Source: Frankiaceae bacterium
GTDB taxonomy: Bacteria > Actinomycetota > Actinomycetes > JAVEEJ01
DNA: 6,861 nucleotides
Assembly: GCA_030840515.1 (NCBI GenBank)
Contig: JAVEEJ010000075.1
Span: forward strand, 1-6,861
Reading direction: 5' to 3'
Part shown: piece by piece, positions 1 to 6,526 of the stretch
Layout of the letters: the number at the start of each line of letters is the position of its first letter
Position numbering within the stretch: the stretch's first letter is position 1
Position numbers and translations under genes: made by a program
The notes under the pieces: generated by a model
The model's input: the letters and a program-made list of their open reading frames with translations, nothing else
Told to the model about the DNA's origin: nothing
The model's database searches: none

Positions 1-225
1 GCCTGGCGCGTGCGGATCCCCGAACTGGGAGGCCAGCAGCACCACCAAGGGCCGGAACCGCTTGCCCCCGGCCTCGACCAGATGCCGCGAGGTCTCGGTG
101 ACGAAGGGGTAGTCGCTCTTCACCGAGTCCAGGAGCATCCCCTCGACCGCCGCCAGCCCGGCGCGGATGTCCGCCTCGAGCGCCGGGTCGGCCGTTCGCA
201 GGCCGAGGGTGTCCGGGCTCGTCAT
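1..225 (-). CDS. All-trans polyprenyl diphosphate synthase, N-terminal part (3' end cut by window edge)
   Basis: Only the first 75 residues are visible. They start at an ATG (225-223) 13 nt after the nuoN stop and run off the left edge. Residues 53-59 read GGKRFRP, the conserved GGKRxRP substrate-binding motif near the N-terminus of trans-isoprenyl diphosphate synthases; the Lys and Arg residues bind the isopentenyl diphosphate pyrophosphate. The preceding segment (HLVEAGGKRFRP, with a helix 'ADIRAGLAAVEGMLLDSV' before it) matches the family's first helices. The DDxxD motifs that bind the allylic substrate would lie beyond the edge. Family knowledge: these soluble enzymes condense IPP onto an allylic primer to make the C35-C50 tails of quinones. 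In many actinobacteria such a gene directly follows nuoN, so a role in menaquinone tail synthesis is a reasonable inference. Chain length (hepta-, octa-, nona-) cannot be told, so no symbol is given. The ribosome binding site is weak, so coupling to nuoN translation is plausible. Confidence 0.9.
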   Translation of the reverse strand, partial: MTSPDTLGLRTADPALEADIRAGLAAVEGMLLDSVKSDYPFVTETSRHLVEAGGKRFRPLVVLLASQFGDPHAPG

Positions 226-238
226 CGGGTCACCGCTC

Positions 239-1792
239 TCAGCGCACGAACGGCGCGGCCTGCTGCGCGAGGTCGAGGAGCGGCTGCGGCATGACACCGA
301 GCACGACCGTGACGGCGAGGCCGAGCGCCACGGCTGCGGCAGTGAACGGGCTGGGGATCGCGACCGTGGGTCCGTCGGCAGCCGGCTCCGAGAAGAACAT
401 CAGCACGATGACCTTGACGTAGAAGAACGCCGCGATGGCGCTGGTCAGGACACCGACCACCACGAGCGGCGTGGCACCCCCCTTGATGGCAGCGGCGAAC
501 ACGGCGAACTTGCCCGCGAAGCCGCTCGTGAGCGGGATCCCGGCGAGGGCCAGCAGGAAGAACGCGAAGGCACCGGCGACGAGCGGACTGCGCCGCCCGA
601 GCCCCTGCCACCGGGACAGGTGCGTGGCCTCGCCGCCCGCGTCGCGGACGAGCGTGACGATGGCGAAGGCGCCGATGGTCGTGAAGCCGTAGGCGAGCAG
701 GTAGAACAGGGTTCCCGACAGGCCCTCCTTGTTGGCCGCGATGACACCCGTCAGCAGGAACCCGGCGTGCGCGACCGACGAGTAGGCGAGCATCCGCTTG
801 ATGTCGGTCTGCGTCACCGCGAGCACTGCACCGACCACCATGGTCGCGATCGCGATGATCCACATCATCGGCCGCCAGTCCCAGCGCACGTCGGCGAACC
901 CGACGTAGAGCACCCGCAGCAGAGCTCCGAATGCCGCCACCTTGGTGCCTGCGGCCATGAAGGCGGTGACGGGCGTCGGCGCGCCCTGGTAGACGTCCGG
1001 CGTCCAGGAGTGGAAGGGCACCGCCGACAGCTTGAAGAGCAGTCCGACGGCGAGCAGCGCCAAGCCGATGACGAGCAAGCCGTCGGACTTGGTGCTCCCG
1101 CGGGTGGCATCGGCGATGCCGGACAGCCGAACGGTCCCGGCGTACCCGTAGAGCAGCGCGAGGCCGTAGAGGAAGAAGGCGGAGGAGAACGCGCCGAGCA
1201 GGAAGTACTTCACCGCTGCCTCTTGCGAGAGCAGCCGACGACGACGGGCCAACCCGCACAGCAGGTAGAGCGGCAGCGACAGCACCTCGAGCGCGACGAA
1301 CATCGTCAGCAGGTCGTTGGCGGCCGGGAAGAGCATCATCCCGCCGAGCGCGAACAGGGCAAGCGGGAAGGCCTCGGTCTGCACCGCATCGCTGGGCTGC
1401 GCGCGCTCTGCGGCACTGCCAGGCAACGCGGCGGCCTGCGCCACCAGAGCCGAGCCGCCCGCGTCCAGGCTCCGCTCCGCCAGCAGCAGGATGCTCGCCA
1501 GCCCCAGCGCGAGAACGGTGCCCTCGATGAACAGGGCAGGTCCGTCGTTCGCCACCGCGCCTTCGGCGAGCACCGAGTGGCTGCCTGCGAGTACGACGAC
1601 GCCGACGAACGCCGCGACGATGGCGGTGATCGCAAGGCCGACCTGTGCCGCGAACCTGTGCGCTACCGGTACGAACGCCTCCACCAGGACGCCAAGGAGT
1701 GCGGCCCCGAAGACGATGAGCATCGGCGCCAGTGCGCCGTACTCGATCGAAGGCGCAGTGATGTCGCCCGCCGCCGCGACGATCGCGCTCAC
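239..1792 (-). CDS. nuoN: NADH-quinone oxidoreductase subunit N (complex I antiporter-like membrane subunit)
   Basis: A 517-residue polytopic membrane protein, one of three Mrp-antiporter-like proton-translocating subunits of complex I and the one nearest the quinone-binding module. The proton-transfer residues expected for the family are present: Glu169 in the TM5 segment (FVALEVLSLPLYLL), Lys254 in LFKLSAVPFHSWTPDVY, Lys284 in AGTKVAAFGALLRVL and Lys428 in the TM12 segment (TSGFAGKF). The signature QTDIKRMLAYSSVAHAGF lies at 328-345, the loop next to the broken helix. Residues about 108-140 form an Ala/Gly/Ser-rich hydrophilic insert between the TM4 and TM5 regions, longer than in the E. 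coli protein; actinobacterial NuoN proteins tend to be longer here. The start is GTG at 1792-1790. It overlaps the nuoM TGA in a GTGA junction (4 nt) and has a perfect AGGAGG seven bases upstream. About 14 membrane helices are expected. The reading frame is intact. Confidence 0.97.
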   Translation of the reverse strand: MSAIVAAAGDITAPSIEYGALAPMLIVFGAALLGVLVEAFVPVAHRFAAQVGLAITAIVAAFVGVVVLAGSHSVLAEGAVANDGPALFIEGTVLALGLASILLLAERSLDAGGSALVAQAAALPGSAAERAQPSDAVQTEAFPLALFALGGMMLFPAANDLLTMFVALEVLSLPLYLLCGLARRRRLLSQEAAVKYFLLGAFSSAFFLYGLALLYGYAGTVRLSGIADATRGSTKSDGLLVIGLALLAVGLLFKLSAVPFHSWTPDVYQGAPTPVTAFMAAGTKVAAFGALLRVLYVGFADVRWDWRPMMWIIAIATMVVGAVLAVTQTDIKRMLAYSSVAHAGFLLTGVIAANKEGLSGTLFYLLAYGFTTIGAFAIVTLVRDAGGEATHLSRWQGLGRRSPLVAGAFAFFLLALAGIPLTSGFAGKFAVFAAAIKGGATPLVVVGVLTSAIAAFFYVKVIVLMFFSEPAADGPTVAIPSPFTAAAVALGLAVTVVLGVMPQPLLDLAQQAAPFVR

Positions 1793-3330
1793 TTGTCACC
1801 CTCCTGTGCGACCGGCAGCTTGGGAGCCGGATCGGTGGTGCCCGTGTCGTGCATGGTCGCCTTGACCGAGGGTGTGATCACGTCGAGCAGCGGCTTGGGG
1901 TAGACACCGAGCGCGACGATGATGGCGAGCACTGGCGCGATCACCCACGCCTCCCGCAAGGACAAGTCGGGCGTGTGCTCGAGTCCCGCGCGCAGTGGAC
2001 CGTGCATCGTGCGCTGGATGACGAGCAGGATGTAGAGCGCCGCGAGCACAATCCCGACAGTGGCGATGACCGCCGCGGTCCGGTAGCGGGTGAAAGTGCC
2101 CACCAGGACGAGGAACTCGCTGACGAAGCTGTTCAGCCCCGGGAGCGCGAGCGACGACAGGCCCGCGACCATGAAGGCGCCGGCCAGCCACGGTGCGACC
2201 TGCTGGACTCCGCCGTAGTCGCCCACTAGCCGGCTGTGGCGACGGTGGATGAGGAAGCCGACGAGCAGGAACAGCGCACCGGTCGAGAACCCGTGGTTGA
2301 CCATGTAGAGGGTCGCACCGGCCTGCGCCTGCGACGTGAACGCGAACACGCCCAAGGCGATGAACCCGAAGTGGGCCACCGAGGTGTAGGCCACCAGCCG
2401 CTTCAGGTCCGGCTGGCCCATCGCGAGCAGCGCGCCGTAGAAGATGCCGATGATCGCCAACGTGATGACGACCGGCGCGAAGTAGTGCGAGGCGTCCGGG
2501 AACAGCGGCAGGCAGTAGCGCAGCATGCCGAAGGTGCCCACCTTGTCGAGCACACCGACGAGCAGGACAGCGGCGCCCGTCGGAGCTTCGGCCGCCGCGT
2601 CGGGGAGCCAGGTGTGGAACGGCCACAGCGGTGCCTTGATCGCGAACGCGATGAAGAACCCGAGGAACAGGGCCTTCTCGACTCCGGGCGTGATGTGGAT
2701 GTTGACCAGCGTCTGGAAGTCGAAGCTGCCGATGCTCCCGGCGAGCTGCTGGTTGCCCACCACGTAGAGGCCGATCACTGCCGCGAGCATCAGCAGTCCG
2801 CCGAACAGCGAGTAGAGCAGGAACTTGACGGCTGCGTAGGAGCGCTGGGCGCCCCCGTAGGACCCGATGAGGAAGTACATCGGGATGAGCATCGCCTCGA
2901 AGAAGACGTAGAACAGGAAGACGTCGGTCGCCGCGAAGACGCCGATCATCATCGTCTCGAGCACGAGGATCAGCGCGAAGAAGGTGCGCACGCTGCGCTC
3001 TCCGTCCTCGGCGTCCCACCAGGACGCCAAGATGACGATGGGCACGAGTACGGCGGACAGCGCGATCAGCGACAGCGCGATGCCGTCCACGCCGAGGGCG
3101 TAGCGAACCCCGAAGGCCGGGATCCAGCTGTGGGACTCGACCAGCTGGAAGCGGGACCCGCCGGCGTCGTAGCGCACGCAGGCCACGATGGTGAGCACCA
3201 GCGTGAGCAGCGAGGTGCCGAGCGCCACCGACTTCGCGGCCTGCTCCCGCGTCTTGGGCGCCGCGAGCACGGCGACAGCGCCCAGGGTCGGCACCAGACC
3301 GATGGTCGTGAGCCAGGGGAAGGAGGTCAT
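1789..3330 (-). CDS. nuoM: NADH-quinone oxidoreductase subunit M (complex I antiporter-like membrane subunit)
   Basis: A 513-residue polytopic protein and the middle one of the three proton-pumping antiporter-like subunits of the membrane arm. The key residues match the well-studied E. coli positions closely: Glu145 in LFYVFFEAMLIPMYFLIG (E. coli Glu144), Lys232 in IKAPLWPFHTWLPDAAAEAPT (Lys234), Lys263 in LDKVGTFGMLRY (Lys265) and Glu405 in LNSFVSEFLVLVG (Glu407). The QPDLKRLVAYTSVAHFGF signature spans 306-323. About 14 membrane helices are expected. The last 30 or so residues (after LLDVITPSVK) form a hydrophilic cytoplasmic or periplasmic tail. The start ATG (3330-3328) shares its A with the TGA of nuoL (TGATG), and GAGG lies 5 nt upstream, so stop-restart coupling is likely. 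Length and motif content are normal; I see no frameshift or missing residue. Confidence 0.98.
   Translation of the reverse strand: MTSFPWLTTIGLVPTLGAVAVLAAPKTREQAAKSVALGTSLLTLVLTIVACVRYDAGGSRFQLVESHSWIPAFGVRYALGVDGIALSLIALSAVLVPIVILASWWDAEDGERSVRTFFALILVLETMMIGVFAATDVFLFYVFFEAMLIPMYFLIGSYGGAQRSYAAVKFLLYSLFGGLLMLAAVIGLYVVGNQQLAGSIGSFDFQTLVNIHITPGVEKALFLGFFIAFAIKAPLWPFHTWLPDAAAEAPTGAAVLLVGVLDKVGTFGMLRYCLPLFPDASHYFAPVVITLAIIGIFYGALLAMGQPDLKRLVAYTSVAHFGFIALGVFAFTSQAQAGATLYMVNHGFSTGALFLLVGFLIHRRHSRLVGDYGGVQQVAPWLAGAFMVAGLSSLALPGLNSFVSEFLVLVGTFTRYRTAAVIATVGIVLAALYILLVIQRTMHGPLRAGLEHTPDLSLREAWVIAPVLAIIVALGVYPKPLLDVITPSVKATMHDTGTTDPAPKLPVAQEGDK
1800..1805 (-). promoter_or_regulatory. Shine-Dalgarno of nuoN inside the nuoM 3' end
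   Basis: On the minus strand the sequence is AGGAGG followed by GTGACAA and then the GTG start at 1792. The 7-nt spacing is near ideal, which supports this GTG as the nuoN start. The site lies within the last codons of nuoM. Confidence 0.85.
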
Positions 3331-5297
3331 CAGAGCCTCACCACGAGCACTGCCGCGACCACGAGAGCCGCACCTCCGAACATCGACAACGCGTAGGAGC
3401 GGACGAAGCCGGTCTGCCAGCGGCGCAGCCGGGCGCTTCCGCCGCCGATCGTGGCGGCCAGGCCGTTGACGAACCCGTCAACGCCGCGACCGTCGAACCA
3501 GACCAGCCATCGGGTGAGCCACTGCCCGGGCCGCATCAGCAGAGCCTCGTTCGCCGCGTCGCCGTAGAGGTCGCGGCGGGCGGCGACCACGAGCGGTCCC
3601 GCAGCCGGTGCGGTGACCGGGATCGACCGCCGACCGAAGACCACCCAGCCGCCAGCGACACCGCCGCCCACGACGAGCAGCGTGATGAGCGTCAGCACGG
3701 TCGGGCTGATGGTGTGCGCGCCGACTTCGACGCTCTGGCCGACTACCGGCTCGAGCCAGTTCTGGAGGCTGCCACCAAGAACGAGCAGTCCGCCGGCGCA
3801 GACCGACCCGATCGCGAGCACCACCATCGGGGCGGTCATCACACTCGGTGCCTCATGCGGGTGGGCTCCCTTGGCCCAACGGGCCTCGCCGAAGAACGTC
3901 ATCGCCATGAGGCGTGTCATGTAGAACGCGGTGACCCCCGCCGCCACCAAGGCCGTCGTGCCCAGGACCCAGCCGCTCGTCCCGCCCTTGTCGAAGGCCG
4001 CCTCGATGATCTTGTCCTTGGAGAAGAAGCCCGAGAACGGGGGCAACCCGATGATCGCCAGGTAGCCCAGCCCGAAGGTCACGAAGGTGATCGGCATGAC
4101 CTTGCGCAGGCCGCCGTAGCGGCGCATGTCGACCTCGTCGTCGAGCGCGTGCATCACCGACCCGGCTCCGAGGAACATGCCGGCCTTGAAGAAGCCGTGG
4201 GTGAGCAGGTGCAGGATCGCGATGGCGTAGCCGGCGGGGCCGAGACCGGCGGCCAGCACCATGTAGCCGATCTGGCTCATGGTCGACGCGGCGAGCACCT
4301 TCTTGATGTCGTCCTTCGCGCAGCCGATGAGGGCACCCATCGAGAGGGTCACCGCCCCCACGATCGTGACGGCTAGTCGGGCGTCAGGTGCGAGGTCGAA
4401 GATCGGCCCGGACCGCACGACCAGGTAGACGCCGGCCGTGACCATCGTCGCGGCGTGGATGAGCGCCGAGACCGGCGTCGGGCCTTCCATCGCGTCGAGC
4501 AGCCAGGTCTGCAGCGGCGCCTGGGCCGACTTGCCGCAGGCTCCGAGGAGAAGCAGCAGGCCGATCGCCGTCAGCGTGCCGCTGGAGACGAAGTCGGCGT
4601 TGCCCAGGACGCCCACAAAGCTCGTCGTGCCGAAGGTGGCGAACATGAGCATGATCGCCAGCCCGAGGCCCACGTCACCCACCCGGTTGACCACGAAGGC
4701 CTTCTTCGCCGCCGTGGCCGCAGTTGGCTTGAAGGTCCAGAACCCGATCAGAAGGTAGGAGGCCAGACCCACGCCTTCCCAGCCGACGTAGAGCAGGAGG
4801 TAACCATCCGCGAGGACGAGCAGCAGCATCGCGGCGACGAAGAGGTTGAGGTAGCCGAAGAACCGACGCCGTCCTGCGTCGTGGCTCATGTATCCGACGG
4901 AGTAGATGTGGATCAGCGACCCGACCCCGGTGATGAGCAAGACGAAGGCCATCGACAGCGGGTCGAGCAGCAATCCGGCGTCGACGTGGAATCCCGCAAC
5001 CGGCACCCACGAGAACAGGTGCTGCCCGATCGAGCGCTCGTCTCCTGCGTGTCCCTGAAGGCTGAAGAACAGCACGACAGCGACGAGGAACGACGCCACC
5101 GAGGCAGCCACGCCGACCAGGTGGCCCCAGGGGTCGGCGCGGCGACCACTGAGCAGGAGCACCGCGGCGCCGATCAGCGGCAGCAACACCAGCCAGACGG
5201 TCAGCGAGAACGAGCCGCTCGCCGGCACCGGTGAAGGCGCGGGTGCAGCGGCCAGCTGCGCGAGCGCTTGAGAGGCGAGAACCGACACGACAGGCAC
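3330..5297 (-). CDS. nuoL: NADH-quinone oxidoreductase subunit L (distal complex I proton-pumping subunit with lateral helix)
   Basis: A 655-residue membrane protein, the distal antiporter-like subunit of the complex I membrane arm. Visible functional residues are Glu174 in LYVGWEGVGLASYLLIGFW (E. coli Glu144), Asp208 in NRVGDVG (Asp178), Lys256 in GKSAQAPLQTWLLDAMEGPTPVSALIHAATMVTAGVY-type core (Lys229), Lys371 in LTHGFFKAGMFL (Lys342) and Lys427 in FSGFFSKDKI (Lys399). The region from about 575 to 625, between hydrophobic segments at about 533-556 and 638-655, fits the amphipathic lateral helix HL that clamps NuoM and NuoN, followed by the last membrane helix. The protein is somewhat longer than the E. 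coli one (613 residues). Part of the excess is an Ala/Pro-rich N-terminal leader of about 28 residues before the first clear helix (SLTVWLVLLPLIGAAVLLL). The GTG start at 5297 lies one codon after the nuoK stop and in the same frame, so the ORF cannot extend further. No good Shine-Dalgarno is visible. A GTG at codon 4 (5288) or codon 24 (5228) could be the true start. Confidence 0.96.
   Translation of the reverse strand: MPVVSVLASQALAQLAAAPAPSPVPASGSFSLTVWLVLLPLIGAAVLLLSGRRADPWGHLVGVAASVASFLVAVVLFFSLQGHAGDERSIGQHLFSWVPVAGFHVDAGLLLDPLSMAFVLLITGVGSLIHIYSVGYMSHDAGRRRFFGYLNLFVAAMLLLVLADGYLLLYVGWEGVGLASYLLIGFWTFKPTAATAAKKAFVVNRVGDVGLGLAIMLMFATFGTTSFVGVLGNADFVSSGTLTAIGLLLLLGACGKSAQAPLQTWLLDAMEGPTPVSALIHAATMVTAGVYLVVRSGPIFDLAPDARLAVTIVGAVTLSMGALIGCAKDDIKKVLAASTMSQIGYMVLAAGLGPAGYAIAILHLLTHGFFKAGMFLGAGSVMHALDDEVDMRRYGGLRKVMPITFVTFGLGYLAIIGLPPFSGFFSKDKIIEAAFDKGGTSGWVLGTTALVAAGVTAFYMTRLMAMTFFGEARWAKGAHPHEAPSVMTAPMVVLAIGSVCAGGLLVLGGSLQNWLEPVVGQSVEVGAHTISPTVLTLITLLVVGGGVAGGWVVFGRRSIPVTAPAAGPLVVAARRDLYGDAANEALLMRPGQWLTRWLVWFDGRGVDGFVNGLAATIGGGSARLRRWQTGFVRSYALSMFGGAALVVAAVLVVRL
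3336..3340 (-). promoter_or_regulatory. Shine-Dalgarno of nuoM inside the nuoL 3' end
   Basis: TGAGG on the minus strand ends 5 nt before the nuoM ATG at 3330. It lies inside the last nuoL codons and supports initiation exactly at the TGATG junction. Confidence 0.65.
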
Positions 5298-5300
5298 CCG

Positions 5301-5600
5301 TCAGTACTTCAGCAGGTTGGCTTCGTCGAGCGAAGCCGTCCGGCGGGTGCGGAAGATGGTCACGATGATCGCCAGCCCCACGACGACCTCGGCAGCAGCC
5401 ACCACCATCACGAAGAAGGCGATGATCTGGCCGTCGAGGTCGCCGTTGATCCGAGAGAACGTGACCAAGGTGAGGTTCACCGCGTTGAGCATCAGCTCGA
5501 CGCACATGAAGACCACGATCGCGTTGCGGCGCAGCAGCACGCCGGCCGCGCCGACGGAGAACAACGCGGCAGACAGGTAGAGCCACCAGTCGGGGCTCAT
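5301..5600 (-). CDS. nuoK: NADH-quinone oxidoreductase subunit K (small three-helix complex I membrane subunit)
   Basis: A 99-residue protein with three predicted membrane helices (about 5-23, 28-49 and 60-82). It has the two essential membrane glutamates of NuoK: Glu35 in VVFMCVELMLNAVNLTLV (E. coli Glu36) and Glu71 in AFFVMVVAAAEVVVGLAI (Glu72). Family knowledge: these residues form part of the charge relay linking the quinone site to NuoN. The start is the ATG at 5600-5598, which overlaps the nuoJ TGA as ATGA and follows a very strong GGAGGAGGA. An upstream in-frame start 21 codons earlier exists (at 5663), but it would add a non-hydrophobic Gly-rich leader encoded entirely within nuoJ, so it was not used. 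The length matches the family (about 100 residues). Confidence 0.98.
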   Translation of the reverse strand: MSPDWWLYLSAALFSVGAAGVLLRRNAIVVFMCVELMLNAVNLTLVTFSRINGDLDGQIIAFFVMVVAAAEVVVGLAIIVTIFRTRRTASLDEANLLKY

Positions 5601-6526
5601 GCGTCCTCCTCCGTGGTTGCCGGCTCGGGCTCCGGCGGGGACTCCGGCGACGAGGGAGCCCACTCGAAGGGCTCCGCCTCGAACGTCTCCGGCTGGAAGG
5701 ACTCTGCCTCGAAGGACTCCGGCTCGACGGGTGCCGGCTGGGCGTCGATGGTGGCCGGGTGCCGACCGACGACCGACTCGACGCCTCGTCCGGCGAGGGT
5801 CTGAGCCACCGAGGGCGACACCGACTCGCTGGCAGCCGTGCCGTCGGGGAGCAGCGCCGGAGTGCCGACGGCGTTGCTGCGGGCGAAGACACCGGGGCCA
5901 GGCAGCGGCGAGGGCCGCCCACCGCGCACCCGCTCCTGCATCATCATCTTCTGCGTCAGCTTGGGGCCGATCTTCTCGCGGTGCGTCAGCACCATCGCGC
6001 CGAGCGCGGCGGTGATGAGCAGCGCGCTGGTGAGCTCGAAGGCGAACACATAGCGGGTGAAGAGCAGCTTCGCGAGGCCCAGCACGTTGCCGTCGGCGTT
6101 GGCCTCCTCGAGGCCCGCGCTCGTGGTCCCCGTGGTGGCGTCGGCGATGCCGGCGACCAGCAGGACGGCGAAGCCGAGACCGAGCAGCAGCGCGAGCGGG
6201 CGTTGCGCGCGCAGCGTCTCGACCAGGGAGTCACTGGAGTCGATGCCGACGAGCATGAGCACGAAGAGGAACAGGCTCATGACGGCGCCGGCGTACACGA
6301 TCAGCTGCACGAACATCAGGAACTGGGCGTCCTGCACGCCGTAAACGACGCCGAGCGAGAGCATCACCAGCCCGAGGAGAAGGCCGGCGTGAACAGCGCT
6401 TCGCGCGAAGATCACGCCGAGCGCACCGAGCAGCGCGATGGGAGCGAGGATCCAGAAGCCCACCGTCTCGGCGGTCGACATATGGCTCGCTGCCAGCGCC
6501 AGGCTGTTCAGCGTCAGACTGGTCAC
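5597..6526 (-). CDS. nuoJ: NADH-quinone oxidoreductase subunit J with long acidic C-terminal tail
   Basis: A 309-residue protein. The N-terminal 185 or so residues are the five-helix NuoJ core (helices near 22-40, 44-62, 68-93, 108-128 and 158-180). This includes the conserved third-helix segment VQLIVYAGAVMSLFLFVLML (about 73-92) with Tyr78 and Gly80. In complex I structures this helix forms a pi-bulge and helps gate the link between the quinone cavity and the proton path. After the last helix comes a basic stretch, then PLPGPGVFARSNAVGTPALLPDGT (about 207-230), a block I recall as typical of actinobacterial NuoJ. Then follows an acidic, Pro-rich, low-complexity end (about 260-309) with a pentapeptide repeat. 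E. coli NuoJ is only 184 residues, so the tail adds about 120. The GTG start (6526-6524) overlaps the nuoI TGA as GTGA and has GGAG 5 nt upstream. An ATG at codon 16 (6481) is a possible alternative with a poorer ribosome binding site. Confidence 0.95.
   Translation of the reverse strand: MTSLTLNSLALAASHMSTAETVGFWILAPIALLGALGVIFARSAVHAGLLLGLVMLSLGVVYGVQDAQFLMFVQLIVYAGAVMSLFLFVLMLVGIDSSDSLVETLRAQRPLALLLGLGFAVLLVAGIADATTGTTSAGLEEANADGNVLGLAKLLFTRYVFAFELTSALLITAALGAMVLTHREKIGPKLTQKMMMQERVRGGRPSPLPGPGVFARSNAVGTPALLPDGTAASESVSPSVAQTLAGRGVESVVGRHPATIDAQPAPVEPESFEAESFQPETFEAEPFEWAPSSPESPPEPEPATTEEDA
5604..5612 (-). promoter_or_regulatory. Strong Shine-Dalgarno of nuoK inside the nuoJ 3' end
   Basis: GGAGGAGGA on the minus strand lies just upstream of the nuoK ATG at 5600. 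It settles the start choice for nuoK over the in-frame start at 5663. The same bases encode the acidic end (EEDA) of NuoJ. Confidence 0.85.
5660..5719 (-). repeat. Four-unit 15-bp tandem repeat encoding E-x-F-[E/Q]-x pentapeptides in the NuoJ tail
   Basis: On the coding strand four consecutive 15-base units encode ESFEA, ESFQP, ETFEA and EPFEW (NuoJ residues 270-289). Units 1 and 2 share their first nine bases (GAGTCCTTC), and all four keep GAG at codon 1 and TTC at codon 3. This base-level similarity suggests in-frame tandem duplication followed by drift. The flanks are also Glu/Pro/Ser-rich but do not keep the period. Confidence 0.85.

Noticed and set aside
222..1799. A 525-codon minus-strand frame overlapping nuoN in another phase
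   Set aside because: The product is Arg/Gly/Ala-rich with no recognisable segments, while the neighbouring frame gives intact NuoN. Its left end only touches the synthetase start by chance.
167..1903. A 578-codon open frame on the plus strand, antisense to nuoN and the end of nuoM
   Set aside because: The translation is rich in Arg, Glu, Gln, His and Asp without any domain motif, as expected from the complement of a GC-rich gene encoding hydrophobic residues. The minus-strand frame has unmistakable NuoN motifs.
2236..3396. A 386-codon open frame on the plus strand opposite nuoM
   Set aside because: It has the same Arg/Glu/Gln/His-rich composition, a product of the mirrored codon phase of a membrane-protein gene. 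No plausible family features are seen.
4455..5234. Plus-strand open frames opposite nuoL (also 3714-4376) and nuoJ (5759-6580)
   Set aside because: They are high-GC shadow frames with no motif and biased charged composition; the coding strand is clear from NuoL and NuoJ conservation.
5301..5663. A longer 120-residue version of NuoK starting at 5663
   Set aside because: The extra 21 residues are Gly-rich and not family-like, and they lie inside the nuoJ coding sequence. The ATG at 5600 has a strong Shine-Dalgarno and gives the standard length.
4675..5922. A 415-codon minus-strand frame spanning nuoJ, nuoK and nuoL in another phase
   Set aside because: It is an Arg/Pro/Ser-rich shadow crossing three well-supported genes, with no independent evidence.
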